Positions 1-9,577 of a stretch of DNA of 64,000 nt are shown here, one piece after another; positions within the stretch are counted from its first letter, which is position 1, and every line of letters starts with the position of its first letter. Below the pieces are notes generated by a model that did no database searches, was not told the origin of the DNA, and saw only the letters and a program-made list of their open reading frames with translations. This DNA is from Paratractidigestivibacter sp963605405 (GTDB taxonomy: Bacteria > Actinomycetota > Coriobacteriia > Coriobacteriales > Atopobiaceae), in the NCBI GenBank assembly GCA_963605405.1, contig CAVCUP010000004.1, positions 62,001-126,000 on the forward strand, written 5' to 3'. Both the position numbers and the translations under genes were made by a program.

Positions 1-59
1 CACGGCGCCCGCGGCCACCGCCTGCCTTCTGGTGAGCTGAGGTGCGCGCATGCCGCCCC

Positions 60-917
60 CTAACCCCTCAAGAACGCGGGCATCTCGCCCGCCTCGGCCG
101 CACGCGCGACCTCGAGGAGCGCATCGGCCACGGCGTCGTCCGCGCACGCGCCGATGTGGTAGTTCGCCGCCTCCGTGACCTCGGACGTCGCGTTGGCCAC
201 GGCCACCGAGTACTTGACTTTGCGCAGGATCTCCAGGTCGTTCTCGGCATCGCCGAACACGACCACCTCGTCCTCGCGGATTCCCGTGGCGCCGAGAAGC
301 GCGTCGAGACCCGCGGCCTTGCTCACCCCCTTGGGCATGATGTCGAACCAGCCGACGTGCGGGGCGACGACGCGCAGGTCGGGCGCGGCCTTCTCGGCGA
401 TTTCCCTCACGTCGGCCATCTGCTGCTCCACAGGCTCGGCGTGGCCCGGGCACGCGATGGTCGCCGCGATGAAGTCGATGTCCGGCACCTCGTCCACGCG
501 GCCGCCCACGAACCGCATCCGCGCCTCGAAGCCGCCCATCACCTCGTCGGAGGGCGCGTCGACGGCGTAGGCGGGGTTCAGCAGGTTCGAATCGCTCGGG
601 TAGCAGTTGACGAACATCTCGCGGCCGCGAAGTGCATCGACGATGGCCACCAGGCCGTCGTGCGGGATCAAGGTGAGGGAGACCGTCTTGCCGTCCGCCA
701 TCACGCGCTTGCCGTTGGACATGACGCCCGTCTTGTAGCACGCCTCATCGGAACGGAAGAGGCGGAAGAGCTCCACCGTGTCGCGGCCGGTGGACGGCCC
801 GAAGAGCACGCCGGCCCCCGTGGCCGCGTGGATCGCCTCGCGCATGCGCTCGCTGATGCCGCGCGCGCCGAGGGGGACGATGGTGTTGTCCATGTCGGAA
901 AGAGCAAGCTTAATCAA
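60..917 (-). CDS. Cof-type HAD-superfamily hydrolase (285 aa)
   Basis: Predicted Mg-dependent phosphatase of the HAD IIB (Cof) group, probably acting on small phosphorylated metabolites such as sugar phosphates. Visible: HAD motif I near the N-terminus as DMDNTIVP, and motif III/IV near the C-terminus as VFGDAENDLEIL, with a cap domain between. The substrate cannot be read from the sequence. I start at TTG 917, preceded by AGGA about six bases upstream; the open frame continues further upstream but only into low-complexity Arg/Ala sequence inside the neighbouring gene. The start overlaps the last eight bases of the upstream membrane-protein gene, so translation is probably coupled. Bases 1-59 to the left hold nothing I can assign. 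Confidence 0.85.
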   Translation of the reverse strand: MIKLALSDMDNTIVPLGARGISERMREAIHAATGAGVLFGPSTGRDTVELFRLFRSDEACYKTGVMSNGKRVMADGKTVSLTLIPHDGLVAIVDALRGREMFVNCYPSDSNLLNPAYAVDAPSDEVMGGFEARMRFVGGRVDEVPDIDFIAATIACPGHAEPVEQQMADVREIAEKAAPDLRVVAPHVGWFDIMPKGVSKAAGLDALLGATGIREDEVVVFGDAENDLEILRKVKYSVAVANATSEVTEAANYHIGACADDAVADALLEVARAAEAGEMPAFLRG

Positions 918-1629
918 TGTTTTTCCTATCTTCGTGCCCGGCGCGGCGACCGGGGCCCTCAATGCGATTCTTGCCGCGACCTCGCCCGCGCTCCTTGCCG
1001 CGCGACGGATCGCCGGCCCCGCCGCGGCCCTCGAGCGGCTGCCACGTGCCGATGCGCATGTCGAGCGTGTCGAGAGCGCCCTCGCCCGCAGCGGCCAGGG
1101 GCTGCAGCACATCGAAGCGGTCCATATGCAGCAGGACCTGCTCGATGTCGACGATCCCCCAGATGCGCAGCTCGTTGCCGTTGCTCTCGGTGACCACGAG
1201 GTCGCGATAGCCCGAGCTGCGGCGCAGGCCGGCCCAGTCGAGCGAGGTCACATCGGAATAAAAGAAGCAATTGTCGCGCCCGATAAACGGGGTGATCACG
1301 CAGCGGTCCTCGAACAGCGAGACCTTGTAGCGGGTTAAGAAGAGCCAGCTCACGAACATCGTGACCGTGAAGGCGTCGGTAAACGCGAGGACGCACGCGT
1401 GCCCGCCCCCGAACACCCCCGCGAAACAGAAGGCGGCGAGGAGCACGCCGAGGCAGCCGACCACGAGCATGGCCACCACGATCGAGCGTGTGAAGTCGGG
1501 CGAGACCACGTAGGTGTCGTGGTGGCTGTGGTGCCTCTCCGCGAGGCGCAGGGGCCCGCCGAAGTGCTCGAGGATCGTCGCGAACACGCCGGGAAGAACC
1601 GCCAGGATGCAGAGCAAGGCCACCCGCAC
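910..1629 (-). CDS. Membrane protein with PH-like cytoplasmic domain (239 aa)
   Basis: Not a family I recognise by name. The sequence begins with a hydrophobic segment (VALLCILAVLPGVFA), has one or two further hydrophobic segments around residues 50-105, and continues with a stretch (LTRYKVSLFEDRCVITPF) resembling the start of bacterial PH-like domains, where a membrane anchor precedes a small beta-barrel. The C-terminal ~40 residues are Arg/Gly-rich and probably disordered. I start at GTG 1629, one base beyond the TAG of pepT; the longer open frame would extend into pepT. It lies between pepT and the HAD gene, overlapping the latter, which suggests a three-gene transcript. Function unknown. 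Confidence 0.6.
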   Translation of the reverse strand: MRVALLCILAVLPGVFATILEHFGGPLRLAERHHSHHDTYVVSPDFTRSIVVAMLVVGCLGVLLAAFCFAGVFGGGHACVLAFTDAFTVTMFVSWLFLTRYKVSLFEDRCVITPFIGRDNCFFYSDVTSLDWAGLRRSSGYRDLVVTESNGNELRIWGIVDIEQVLLHMDRFDVLQPLAAAGEGALDTLDMRIGTWQPLEGRGGAGDPSRGKERGRGRGKNRIEGPGRRAGHEDRKNID

Positions 1630-1630
1630 G

Positions 1631-2893
1631 CTATGCCTCCGCGCACGCAGCGTGGGCGTCCACCTGCGCGAACTTGGCCACGAGGTGCTCAAGCATGTTC
1701 ACCGTGGCCTCCATGCTCGGCACGGGGATGAACTCGCGGACCGAGTGCGCGTTATAGCCGCCGGTGGCGAGGTTCGGGCACGGCAGGCCGCGGAACGTGA
1801 GCTGGGCGCCGTCGGTTCCGCCCCGCGCCGCCACGATGGAGGGCTCGATGCCCGCCTCGCGGTTGGCCTCCATGGCATAGTCGACCAGGAACTCCTTGCC
1901 CGCGAAGCGCTCGGCCATGTTGCGATACTGCTGGCGCACCTCGACGGTGACGGTGCCCTCGCCGTAACGCTCGTTGAGCAGCGCCGCGATGCCGCGCAGG
2001 CAAGCTTCGCGCGCGGCGAACTTCTCGGCGTCGAAGTCGCGCAGGATGTACTTGAGGGTGAGCTCGGATGCGGAGCCCTGGATATCCGTGGGGTGATAGA
2101 AGCCCTCGCGGCCGCAGGTGTGCTCCGGGCGCTCCCAAGCCGGCACGAGGCGCTCGAACTCGGAAGCGACCGTGATGGCGTTGACCATGACGTCCTTGGC
2201 GCTGCCGGGGTGGACCATCACGCCGCGCACGCGGACCGCGGCCTCGCAGGCGCTGAAGCACTCGTAGTTGAACTCGCCCAGGGTCTCGCCGTCGACGGTA
2301 TAGCCGTAGGCCGCGCCGAGGGCGTCGAGGTCGAGCAGGCTCGCGCCGTGGCCGATCTCTTCGTCGGGCACGAAGGCGATCTTGAGGGTCGGGTGGGCGA
2401 GCGAGGGGTCGGCGACGAGCCTGGCAAGGAGCGCGCATATCTCGGCCACGCCGGCCTTGTCGTCGGCGCCGAGCAGGGTCGTGCCGTCGGTGACCACGAT
2501 GTCCTGACCGACGAATTTGGCAAGGTCGGGGACCTGTTCGGGCGTGGTCTGCACGGGCACGCCGTCGACGGCGCCGGCCACGAGCGGCCCGCCCTCATAG
2601 CGCACGACGCGCGGACGGACGCCCGCGGCGGGCGCGTCCGGCGCGGTATCGATATGGGCGCAGAGCATGAGCGCCGGCGCGGACTCGGCGCCGGCGGACG
2701 CGGGGAGCGTCGCCGTCACATACGCGTGGCCGTCCACGGACACTTCGGCGAGCCCGAGCTCGCGGAGCTCCTCGCCGAGGACGCGCGCCATCTCGTGCTG
2801 GCGCGGCGTCGAGGGCGTGACCTCCTCGTTATCGGGGTCGGACTGGGAATCGACCTGCACATAGCGCAGGAACCGCTCAAGAACATCGCTCAC
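1631..2893 (-). CDS. pepT: Peptidase T (tripeptide aminopeptidase, 420 aa)
   Basis: Cytoplasmic di-zinc M20 peptidase that removes the N-terminal residue of tripeptides. Motifs in order: MLCAHIDTAPDAPA with the metal-binding HxD (about residue 80), LLGADDKAG with the bridging Asp, VPDEEIGHGA with the catalytic and metal Glu pair, YTVDGETLGEFNYE, ARGGTDGAQL, and the C-terminal NLATGGYNAHSVREF carrying the last metal His. The length fits the family (about 410). Start GTG 2893 is preceded by GAAAGG. It is followed directly by the membrane-protein gene. The catalytic set is complete, so an active enzyme is expected; its role would be peptide salvage. Confidence 0.96.
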   Translation of the reverse strand: MSDVLERFLRYVQVDSQSDPDNEEVTPSTPRQHEMARVLGEELRELGLAEVSVDGHAYVTATLPASAGAESAPALMLCAHIDTAPDAPAAGVRPRVVRYEGGPLVAGAVDGVPVQTTPEQVPDLAKFVGQDIVVTDGTTLLGADDKAGVAEICALLARLVADPSLAHPTLKIAFVPDEEIGHGASLLDLDALGAAYGYTVDGETLGEFNYECFSACEAAVRVRGVMVHPGSAKDVMVNAITVASEFERLVPAWERPEHTCGREGFYHPTDIQGSASELTLKYILRDFDAEKFAAREACLRGIAALLNERYGEGTVTVEVRQQYRNMAERFAGKEFLVDYAMEANREAGIEPSIVAARGGTDGAQLTFRGLPCPNLATGGYNAHSVREFIPVPSMEATVNMLEHLVAKFAQVDAHAACAEA

Positions 2894-3024
2894 GTTCGTA
2901 CCTTTCTCGGGAGTTTTGGCGCCCCCGATTCTACCGCCACCGGGTCAGGGCGCAGGCGATGGGCGTCGCAGCGCGGCGAGCGGCGGTGGTGGGCGCCGTT
3001 GGCCGCGCGGGCCCCGCCGTCTGA

Positions 3025-3232
3025 AAGGTTTTGCGCCAAGTGCGACGCAGCGGGCACTTCGCTGCAAGGTTTTGCGCCAAGTGCTACGTAAATTCGAGCC
3101 CGAAAGCCCCAAACGGGCTCCAAAAACCCTGTTTAGGCACCCTTAGGGCGCCGCCGAGCGAAAAATCACGTCGCACTTGGCGCAAAACCTTGCAAGGGAT
3201 CGGCCTTTACGTCGCATTTGGAGCAAAACCTT
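3025..3232. repeat. Family A double inverted-repeat element, copy 1
   Basis: Four copies of a 23-base unit with core TTTTGCGCCAAGTG: two forward (3025-3047, 3066-3088) and two inverted (3169-3191, 3210-3232; the last is divergent). The start-to-start distance within each pair is exactly 41 bases. The centre holds a smaller hairpin, GAGCCCG/CGGGCTC, at about 3096-3120. The element fills most of the 362-base gap between pepT and the next HAD gene. A second copy with the same 41-base spacing lies at 47758-47976. No ORF or transposase is associated. Confidence 0.9.
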
Positions 3233-3255
3233 GCAGCCCGGACGTCGTGCCCTGC

Positions 3256-4083
3256 CTAGAGCCCGGCCAGAATCGGCTCCAGGTAGGCCGCGACGCCGGC
3301 CTCGTCGCAAGTCGCGGTCACATGGTCGGCCGCCGCGACGACCTCGGGGATGGCATTGCCCATCGCGACGCCGTCACCGGCGGCCCGAATCATCGCGATG
3401 TCGTTGTCGCCGTCGCCGAAGGCCATCGTGTCGGCCGTGTCCACGCCCAGGTAACCGCAAAGCCAGCGCAGAGCTGACCCCTTGTTCACACCCGCGCGCA
3501 TGACCTCGGTGTTCATGGGCAAAGACCAGGTCCACTCCAAGCCGTCCGCCTGATCGACCGCCTCGCGCACAGCCGGGGCGTCGACGTTGCCGGGGTGCAG
3601 CATCGTCAGCTTGGTCACCTCCCCGCGCGAGAGAAGCTCCTCGAGCGGGCAGTCGTACGGCGTGCGCAGGCCGGTGATGAAGTTCTCGAGCGCCTCGTCG
3701 CCCGCCGCCGCGTCGTGCAGCACGTCCCAGCGGTCGCGCGCCAGGTAGACCTTGCCGCCCATGAATACGTCGAAGGTCACGCGCAGGCCAGCCACACGTC
3801 CATACAGCCCGAGGACCTGCTCGGTCCGCAGAGGCTCGCTGCGGAGCACCTCGTTTGTGCGCAGGTCGACCACGGAGGCGCCGTTGCCGCACACCGCATA
3901 GCGCACGCACGGCGCAGCGGCGAGCTCGGGCAGGATGCCGTTCGCGTTGCGCCCCGTGCACGGCACGAACTGCACGCCCACCCCCGCGGCGCGCTCGAGC
4001 ACGCGCAGGTTGCGCTCGCACACGCGCTTCTGCGAGTCCACGAAGGTGCCGTCCAGGTCAATAAACACCAGTTTGAGCGCCAT
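3256..4083 (-). CDS. Cof-type HAD-superfamily hydrolase (275 aa)
   Basis: A second Cof/HAD IIB phosphatase, not closely similar to the one at 60-917. Motif I is FIDLDGTFVD at residues 6-15, the motif II region is FVPCTGRN around residue 37, a cap domain lies between, and motif III/IV is MAFGDGDNDIAMI followed by GVAMGNAIPEV near the C-terminus. All catalytic Asp residues are present. Start ATG 4083 is preceded by a GGAGATGGGG stretch. It is followed at a distance by the large activase gene in the same orientation, with about 105 bases separating its start from the activase stop. Substrate unknown; the class commonly acts on hexose phosphates, flavin precursors or pyridoxal phosphate. Confidence 0.88.
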   Translation of the reverse strand: MALKLVFIDLDGTFVDSQKRVCERNLRVLERAAGVGVQFVPCTGRNANGILPELAAAPCVRYAVCGNGASVVDLRTNEVLRSEPLRTEQVLGLYGRVAGLRVTFDVFMGGKVYLARDRWDVLHDAAAGDEALENFITGLRTPYDCPLEELLSRGEVTKLTMLHPGNVDAPAVREAVDQADGLEWTWSLPMNTEVMRAGVNKGSALRWLCGYLGVDTADTMAFGDGDNDIAMIRAAGDGVAMGNAIPEVVAAADHVTATCDEAGVAAYLEPILAGL

Positions 4084-4188
4084 GCTCTACCCCATCTCCA
4101 TACGCATTGCGGCCATCGGATTCCTTGCCCGCCACACAGAAGCGCCGCCCGGACCCGAGCCCGGACGGCGCCCAATCAAAATCCCGCG

Positions 4189-7100
4189 CTAGTCGACCAC
4201 GGCGCGCGCCTTGATGTCGGCCAGACGCTCGCGCTGCTCGGCGGTGAGCCCGATGCCGTAATCGTCGCCCTCGGTCGGGTCGTCGTCATTTACCAGCTTG
4301 AAGCCCTCGCCGCGGTTGTTGCGGTAGTTCTCCTTGGCCACAGAGATCATCAGCTTGATGCGGTTGAGCTGGTTGACCTCGGAGGCGCCGGGGTCGTAGT
4401 CCACGGCCACGATGTTGCTCTCGGGGTGCATCTCGCGCAGGCGCTTGATGACGGCCTTGCCCACCACGTGGTTGGGCAGGCACGCGAACGGCGAGCAGCA
4501 CACGATGTTGGGCGTGCCGGTCTCGATGAGGTCGCACATCTCGGCCGTGAGCAGCCAGCCCTCGCCCATCGTGTTGCACAGCGAGAGGACCTGGCCGGCC
4601 TTCTCGGCGAGCTCCCAGACGCTCGGGTACGGCTCGAAGCGCGTGGAGGCCTCAAGCATCTTGTTGATGGGCTCGCGGAAGCCCTCGACCAGCTTGATGC
4701 CCGCCTTGTGCGTGAAGCGGCTCGTGGCCTTGGTACCCAGCTCGTCCTTCATGTTCACGGCGTTGGTCATGCCAAAGAGGAAGAAGTCGACGAGGCCGGG
4801 GACGTTGGCCTCGCAGCCCTCCTGCTCGATGACGCGCACGACCTGGTTGTTGGCCGTGGGATGGAACTTGACGAGGATCTCGCCGACGACGCCGACGCGC
4901 GGCTTGGAGCGGTCGTTGACGAGCGGCAGCGCCTCGAAGGCGTCGACGGTGCGCTGACACAGCTTGTAGAAGCTCGAGCGGGAGGCGCGCAGCAGCTCGC
5001 CCTTGGCCTCGGCCATCATGCGGTCGTAGAGCTCGTCGGCCGCGCCGGGCTTCTCCTCGTAGGGGCGCACGCGGTAGAGCAGCTGCATGATGAGGTCGCC
5101 GTAAAGAAGCGCGTAAAGGGCCTTGACCAGCAGCGCGGGCTTAAAGACCTTGAAGCCGGGGTTGTCCTCGTCGAGGCCGGACGCGGCGGTCAGGCTGATG
5201 ACGGGGACCTCGGGGTGGCCGGAGTCCTTGAGCGCCTTGCGGATAAGCGCGATGTAGTTGGTGGCTCGGCAGCCGCCGCCCGTCTGGGTGATGAGGACGG
5301 CCGTGCGGCTGAGGTCGTACTTGCCGGAAAGGACGGCCTCCATGATCTGGCCCGTGACCAGGATGGACGGGTAGCAGATGTCGTTGTTCACGTACTTGAG
5401 GCCCATGTCCACGGCTCCCTGGTCCACGGACGGCATGAGAACGCAGTTGTAGCCCTCGTTCTTGAGAAGGACCTCGACGAGCTCGAAGTGGATCGGGCTC
5501 ATCTGCGGCGCGAGGATGGTATAGCCCGCGTCCTGCATCTCCTTGGTGTAGCGGACCTTCTTTAACGCGGAGCTCGCGGCCTCGCGGTAGACGGGCACGA
5601 GGCCCTTGTCGGCGCGGCGACGCTCGGGCGTGCCGTCGGCCAGGCGCACCTCGGCGGCCTCGACGGTGCCGTCGGCCAGGCGGTGCTGGCCGGGCTCGAC
5701 CTCGACGAGCCCTCCGGCGGCGGCGCGGGCCTCGAGGGTCTCGCGCTGCTCCTTGAGGGCGGCCATGAGAGAGCGGATGCGGATGCGGGCGGCGCCGAGG
5801 TTGCTCACCTGGTCAACCTTGAGCATGGTGTAGATCTTGCCCGAGCCCTCGAGGATCTCCTGGACCTGGTCGGTCGTGAGGGCGTCGAGGCCGCAGCCGA
5901 ACGAGAAGAGCTGGATGAGGTCGAGGTCGTTGCGGGAGGCCACGAAGCGCGCCGCGCGGTAGAGGCGGCTGTGGTACATCCACTGGTCGACCACGCGGAT
6001 CGGGCGCTCGGGGCACATCTTGTGGGCCACGGAGTCCTCGGTGAGGATCGCGAAGCCAAAGGAGTGCACAAGCTCGGGGATGGCGTGGTTGATCTCGGGG
6101 TCATTGTGGTAGGGGCGGCCGGCCAGCACGATGCCGTGGCCGTTGTTCTCCTCGATCCAGCGCAGGGCCTCGTCGCCCTTGCGGTGCATGGCGTTGTGGA
6201 ACTCGACGTCGGCCTCCCAGGCGACGTTGACGGCCTCGTCGACCTCGGCGCGCGTGATGTGGGCGCCGCGCACGCGGCCGCGGCCCTCGGCGGCGTCGCG
6301 CTCGCGCTGCTCGGAGATAAGCTCGTACAGGCGGCGCTTGAGCTCGCCCTTCTTGTCGTAGGGGATGAAGGGGTCGAGGAACTCGACCTTGGTGCCCTCG
6401 CCGAGCTCGTCGACGTTGAGCTCGAGCGCCTGCGGGTAGCTCATGACGATCGGGCAGTTGTAGTGGTTCGTGGCCGCCTGGTCCTCTTTACGCTCCCAGC
6501 GGATACAGGGCATCCAGATGAAGTCCGGGTCCTTGGCGATGAGGTTCATGATGTGGCCGTGGGAGAGCTTGGCCGGGTAGCAGACGGACTCAGAGGGCAT
6601 GGACTCGATGCCGGCCTCGTAGGTCTTGCCGTTGGTCTGGTCGGAGAGGACCACGCGGAAGCCGAGCTTGGTAAAGAACGCGTGCCAGAAGGGGTAGTTC
6701 TCGTACATGTTGAGCGCGCGCGGGATGCCGACGGTGCCGCGCGGGGCCTCGTCCTCGGCGAGCACGGGGCGGTCGAAGAGCAGCTTGTTCTTGTACTCGA
6801 AGAGGTTCGGCGCGTCGTTCTTGGCGCGCTTGGAGCCGCCGGCGCCCTTCTCGCAGCGGTTGCCCGTGATGAAGCGACGGCCGCCGCCGAAGTCGTTGAC
6901 GGTGAGAAGGCAGTTGTTGGAGCAGCGCCCGCAGTGGACGTTGGTGTGCTTGACCTGCAGGTTATCGATGGCGTCGCGGGAGAGAAGGCCGGAAGTGCCC
7001 TGCTCGCCGGCGCGGTCGCGGGCAAGGAGCGCCGCGCCGTAGGCGCCCATGCAGCCCGCCACGTCGGGACGGATGACGTCGCGGCCGGTGAGGAGCTCGA

Positions 7101-8856
7101 AGGCGCGCAGCGTCGCGTCGGACATGAAGGTGCCGCCCTGGACCACGCAGTACTTGCCGATCTCGGAGAAGTCGCGGAGCTTGATGACCTTGAACAGGGC
7201 GTTCTTGATGACGGAGTAAGAGAGGCCCGCGGCCACGTCGCCGATGGTCGCGCCTTCCTTCTGGGCCTGCTTGACGCGCGAGTTCATGAAGACGGTGCAG
7301 CGGCTGCCCAGGTCGACGGGGGCGTCGGCGCGCACAGCGGCCTCGGCGAACTCCTGGACGGACATGTTCATGGAGACGGCGAAGGACTCGATGAAGGAGC
7401 CGCAGCCCGAGGAGCAGGCCTCATTGAGCATGATGTGCTCGATGACGCCGTCCTTGACCTGCAGGCACTTCATGTCCTGGCCGCCGATGTCGAGGATGAA
7501 CTCGACCTCGGGGATGAAGGCCTTGGCGCCGCGCAGGTGGGCGACGGTCTCGATCTCTCCGGAGTCGGCGCGCAGGGCCTCGATGAGGATCTGCTCGCCG
7601 TAGCCGGTGGTGGTCACGTGGCCGATGGTGCAGTCGGCGGGCATCTTGTCGTAGATGTCGTCGCAGATGACGCGGGCGGTGCCCAGGATGTCGCCGTTGT
7701 TGTTGCCGTACCAGGTGTAGAGAAGCTCGCCGTCCTCGCCGACGACGGCCGCCTTCATGGTCGTGGAGCCGGCGTCGATGCCGATGAAGACGCGGCCATG
7801 GTAGCTCCCGAGGTCGCCCTTGGGAACGACCTGCTCGTCGTGGCGGCTCTTGAACTCCTTGTAGTCGTCCTCGGAGGCGAAGAGCGGCTCGAGGCGCGCG
7901 ACCTCGGAGCCCTGGGTGTCCTTGAGGTCCTCGAGCAGGCGGATGACCTCGGCAAAGGTCACGTGCTTGTCGGACTCGCCGGCCAGCGCCGCGCCCGTGG
8001 CCACAAAGAGATGGGCGTTCTCGGGGACGATGATGTGCTCGTCGTCGAGGCTCAGCGTGATGTAGAAGCGGCGACGGAGCTCGGAGAGATACTGGAGCGG
8101 GCCGCCGAGGAAGGCGACGTAGCCGCGGATTGGGTGGCCGCAGGCGAGGCCCGAGACGGTCTGGTTGGCCACGGCCTGGAAGATGGAGGCCGCGACGTCG
8201 GCGGGGGCGGCGCCCTCGTTGAGCAGCGGCTGGACGTCGGACTTGGCGAAGACGCCGCAGCGGCTCGCGATGGGGTGGATCTGGGTCGCGGACTTGGCGA
8301 GCTCGTTCAGGCCCGTCGCGTCGGTGTGCAGCAGGGAGGCCATCTGGTCGATGAAGGCGCCCGTGCCGCCGGCGCAGGTGCCGTTCATGCGCTGCTCGAT
8401 GCCGTTGTCGAAGTAGATGATCTTCGCGTCCTCGCCGCCGAGCTCGATGGCGCAGTCGGTCTGGGGGATGAGGGTCTCGACCGCGCGCTTGGAGGCGATG
8501 ACCTCCTGGACGAACTCGAGGCCGAGCCACTTGGCCAGCAGCATGCCGCCGGAGCCGGTGATGGAGACGCGCATCGGGGTGTCGCCGATGACCTTCTGGG
8601 CGCGGGCGAAGAGCTCCTTGGCCGTGGCGCGCACGTCGGTGTGGTGACGCTCGTAGTTGGCGTAGATGAGATGGTCGTTGTCGTCGATGACGGCCAGCTT
8701 AACGGTGGTGGAGCCCACGTCGATGCCCAGGCGCAGGCGCGCGTAGCTGAGGTCGTAGGGGTTCAGCGGGCTGAGCTCGGCGCCCTCCTGCTTGAGCTCG
8801 ATGGCGGGGCGGGCGGCCTTCTCGGCCTTGATGGAAGCTGCGGTCTTATCGGACAT
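4189..8856 (-). CDS. 2-hydroxyacyl-CoA dehydratase activase, fused tandem ASKHA plus dehydratase-like domains (1555 aa)
   Basis: Giant iron-sulfur protein combining two BcrAD/BadFG-type ASKHA ATPase domains with a C-terminal region related to 2-hydroxyglutaryl-CoA dehydratase subunits (DUF2229-like). ASKHA 1 starts around residue 42 (LRLGIDVGSTTVKLAVI) with the cluster-ligand segment NGTCAGGTGAF near 158. ASKHA 2 starts around 360 (GIDAGSTTMKAAVV) with EACSSGCGSF near 484. A Cys-rich stretch, HCGRCSNNC and a later Cys, lies near 640, and the DUF2229-like part begins around 705 (GIPRALNMYENYPFW). Family members hydrolyse ATP to inject a low-potential electron into a partner dehydratase; whether this fusion has its own substrate is unknown. 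Start ATG 8856 has AGGAGAG just upstream. The longer frame to 8871 lacks this spacing. It overlaps the TetR gene by 11 bases, so that regulator probably controls it. Confidence 0.9.
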   Translation of the reverse strand: MSDKTAASIKAEKAARPAIELKQEGAELSPLNPYDLSYARLRLGIDVGSTTVKLAVIDDNDHLIYANYERHHTDVRATAKELFARAQKVIGDTPMRVSITGSGGMLLAKWLGLEFVQEVIASKRAVETLIPQTDCAIELGGEDAKIIYFDNGIEQRMNGTCAGGTGAFIDQMASLLHTDATGLNELAKSATQIHPIASRCGVFAKSDVQPLLNEGAAPADVAASIFQAVANQTVSGLACGHPIRGYVAFLGGPLQYLSELRRRFYITLSLDDEHIIVPENAHLFVATGAALAGESDKHVTFAEVIRLLEDLKDTQGSEVARLEPLFASEDDYKEFKSRHDEQVVPKGDLGSYHGRVFIGIDAGSTTMKAAVVGEDGELLYTWYGNNNGDILGTARVICDDIYDKMPADCTIGHVTTTGYGEQILIEALRADSGEIETVAHLRGAKAFIPEVEFILDIGGQDMKCLQVKDGVIEHIMLNEACSSGCGSFIESFAVSMNMSVQEFAEAAVRADAPVDLGSRCTVFMNSRVKQAQKEGATIGDVAAGLSYSVIKNALFKVIKLRDFSEIGKYCVVQGGTFMSDATLRAFELLTGRDVIRPDVAGCMGAYGAALLARDRAGEQGTSGLLSRDAIDNLQVKHTNVHCGRCSNNCLLTVNDFGGGRRFITGNRCEKGAGGSKRAKNDAPNLFEYKNKLLFDRPVLAEDEAPRGTVGIPRALNMYENYPFWHAFFTKLGFRVVLSDQTNGKTYEAGIESMPSESVCYPAKLSHGHIMNLIAKDPDFIWMPCIRWERKEDQAATNHYNCPIVMSYPQALELNVDELGEGTKVEFLDPFIPYDKKGELKRRLYELISEQRERDAAEGRGRVRGAHITRAEVDEAVNVAWEADVEFHNAMHRKGDEALRWIEENNGHGIVLAGRPYHNDPEINHAIPELVHSFGFAILTEDSVAHKMCPERPIRVVDQWMYHSRLYRAARFVASRNDLDLIQLFSFGCGLDALTTDQVQEILEGSGKIYTMLKVDQVSNLGAARIRIRSLMAALKEQRETLEARAAAGGLVEVEPGQHRLADGTVEAAEVRLADGTPERRRADKGLVPVYREAASSALKKVRYTKEMQDAGYTILAPQMSPIHFELVEVLLKNEGYNCVLMPSVDQGAVDMGLKYVNNDICYPSILVTGQIMEAVLSGKYDLSRTAVLITQTGGGCRATNYIALIRKALKDSGHPEVPVISLTAASGLDEDNPGFKVFKPALLVKALYALLYGDLIMQLLYRVRPYEEKPGAADELYDRMMAEAKGELLRASRSSFYKLCQRTVDAFEALPLVNDRSKPRVGVVGEILVKFHPTANNQVVRVIEQEGCEANVPGLVDFFLFGMTNAVNMKDELGTKATSRFTHKAGIKLVEGFREPINKMLEASTRFEPYPSVWELAEKAGQVLSLCNTMGEGWLLTAEMCDLIETGTPNIVCCSPFACLPNHVVGKAVIKRLREMHPESNIVAVDYDPGASEVNQLNRIKLMISVAKENYRNNRGEGFKLVNDDDPTEGDDYGIGLTAEQRERLADIKARAVVD

Positions 8857-9538
8857 TGTGTCTCTCCTCACAACGCATGATGGCCAGCGCGAAGCTGGGG
8901 ATGTCGAAGTCGATGGGGTTGCCGTACAGGTCGCCCGGACGGACGAACATGAGCGCCGTCATCAGGCGCGCCATGGCCTCCACGCTCTCGCGCATGCCCC
9001 CCTCGAGCCAGCGCAAGAGCACCCCGACCTCGGCGGATATGGCAAAGGTCAGGTAATAATCGAGGAAGGAGCCCACCGCACGGACGTCGATGCCGTCGAG
9101 CGCGCGGCCGGCCACGGCGTCATAGGCCATGCGCTTGAGGCGCCCGGCGAAGGCGGGGTCTCCCCCCTCGCCCAGAAGCGGGCGCAGGTAGTCGCCGCGC
9201 TCGCGGACCGCGCGCAGCAGCTCCTCGGAGCCGGGGGCCGGCTCCTGCTCCTTAAGCGACCCGGCCAGGCCGTCGAGATGGACCCGGGCGATCTTTTCCA
9301 CATGGGAGCGCAGGTCGGCGAGGGTCTCGTCCTCGATTTGGGTGACGAGGTCGGGGATGTCTTTGTAATGGGAGTAGAACGTGCGGCGCGTGACGCCGGC
9401 GCGCTCCGTGACCGCGGTCACGGTCACGCGGGAGAGGTCGCCGGTGGCGTCTATTTCCTGCGCGAGCGCGAGCCTCAGGGCGGCGCGGGTCCGCACGCAG
9501 CGGCGGTCGGTGCTCGGCGCGAGCTCGGTGGCGGGCAT
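8846..9538 (-). CDS. TetR-family transcriptional regulator (230 aa)
   Basis: N-terminal TetR helix-turn-helix at about residues 15-65, with the typical recognition segment VTERAGVTRRTFYSHYKDI. The C-terminal ligand domain ends in a helix-rich segment like those of short-chain TetR_C groups; no ligand can be inferred. Start ATG 9538 follows GAAGGGACC. The stop lies inside the activase reading frame (11-base overlap), so the two genes form one transcript and the regulator probably governs the activase and itself. A 15-base palindrome at 9578-9592, 40-54 bases upstream of the start, is a good candidate operator. Confidence 0.93.
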   Translation of the reverse strand: MPATELAPSTDRRCVRTRAALRLALAQEIDATGDLSRVTVTAVTERAGVTRRTFYSHYKDIPDLVTQIEDETLADLRSHVEKIARVHLDGLAGSLKEQEPAPGSEELLRAVRERGDYLRPLLGEGGDPAFAGRLKRMAYDAVAGRALDGIDVRAVGSFLDYYLTFAISAEVGVLLRWLEGGMRESVEAMARLMTALMFVRPGDLYGNPIDFDIPSFALAIMRCEERHNVR

Positions 9539-9577
9539 CTGGTCCCTTCATCGGTTTTTGCACAACTTGAGAAGTAT

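Noticed and set aside
3025..3232. CRISPR-like array at the family A repeats
   Set aside because: Only two repeats per orientation, inverted around a centre; there are no cas genes and no series of spacers.
5683..8880. 1065-codon plus-strand open frame opposite the activase gene
   Set aside because: Antisense shadow in very high-GC DNA; Val/Ala/Gly/His/Asp-rich composition with no domain, while the minus strand has clear ASKHA motifs.
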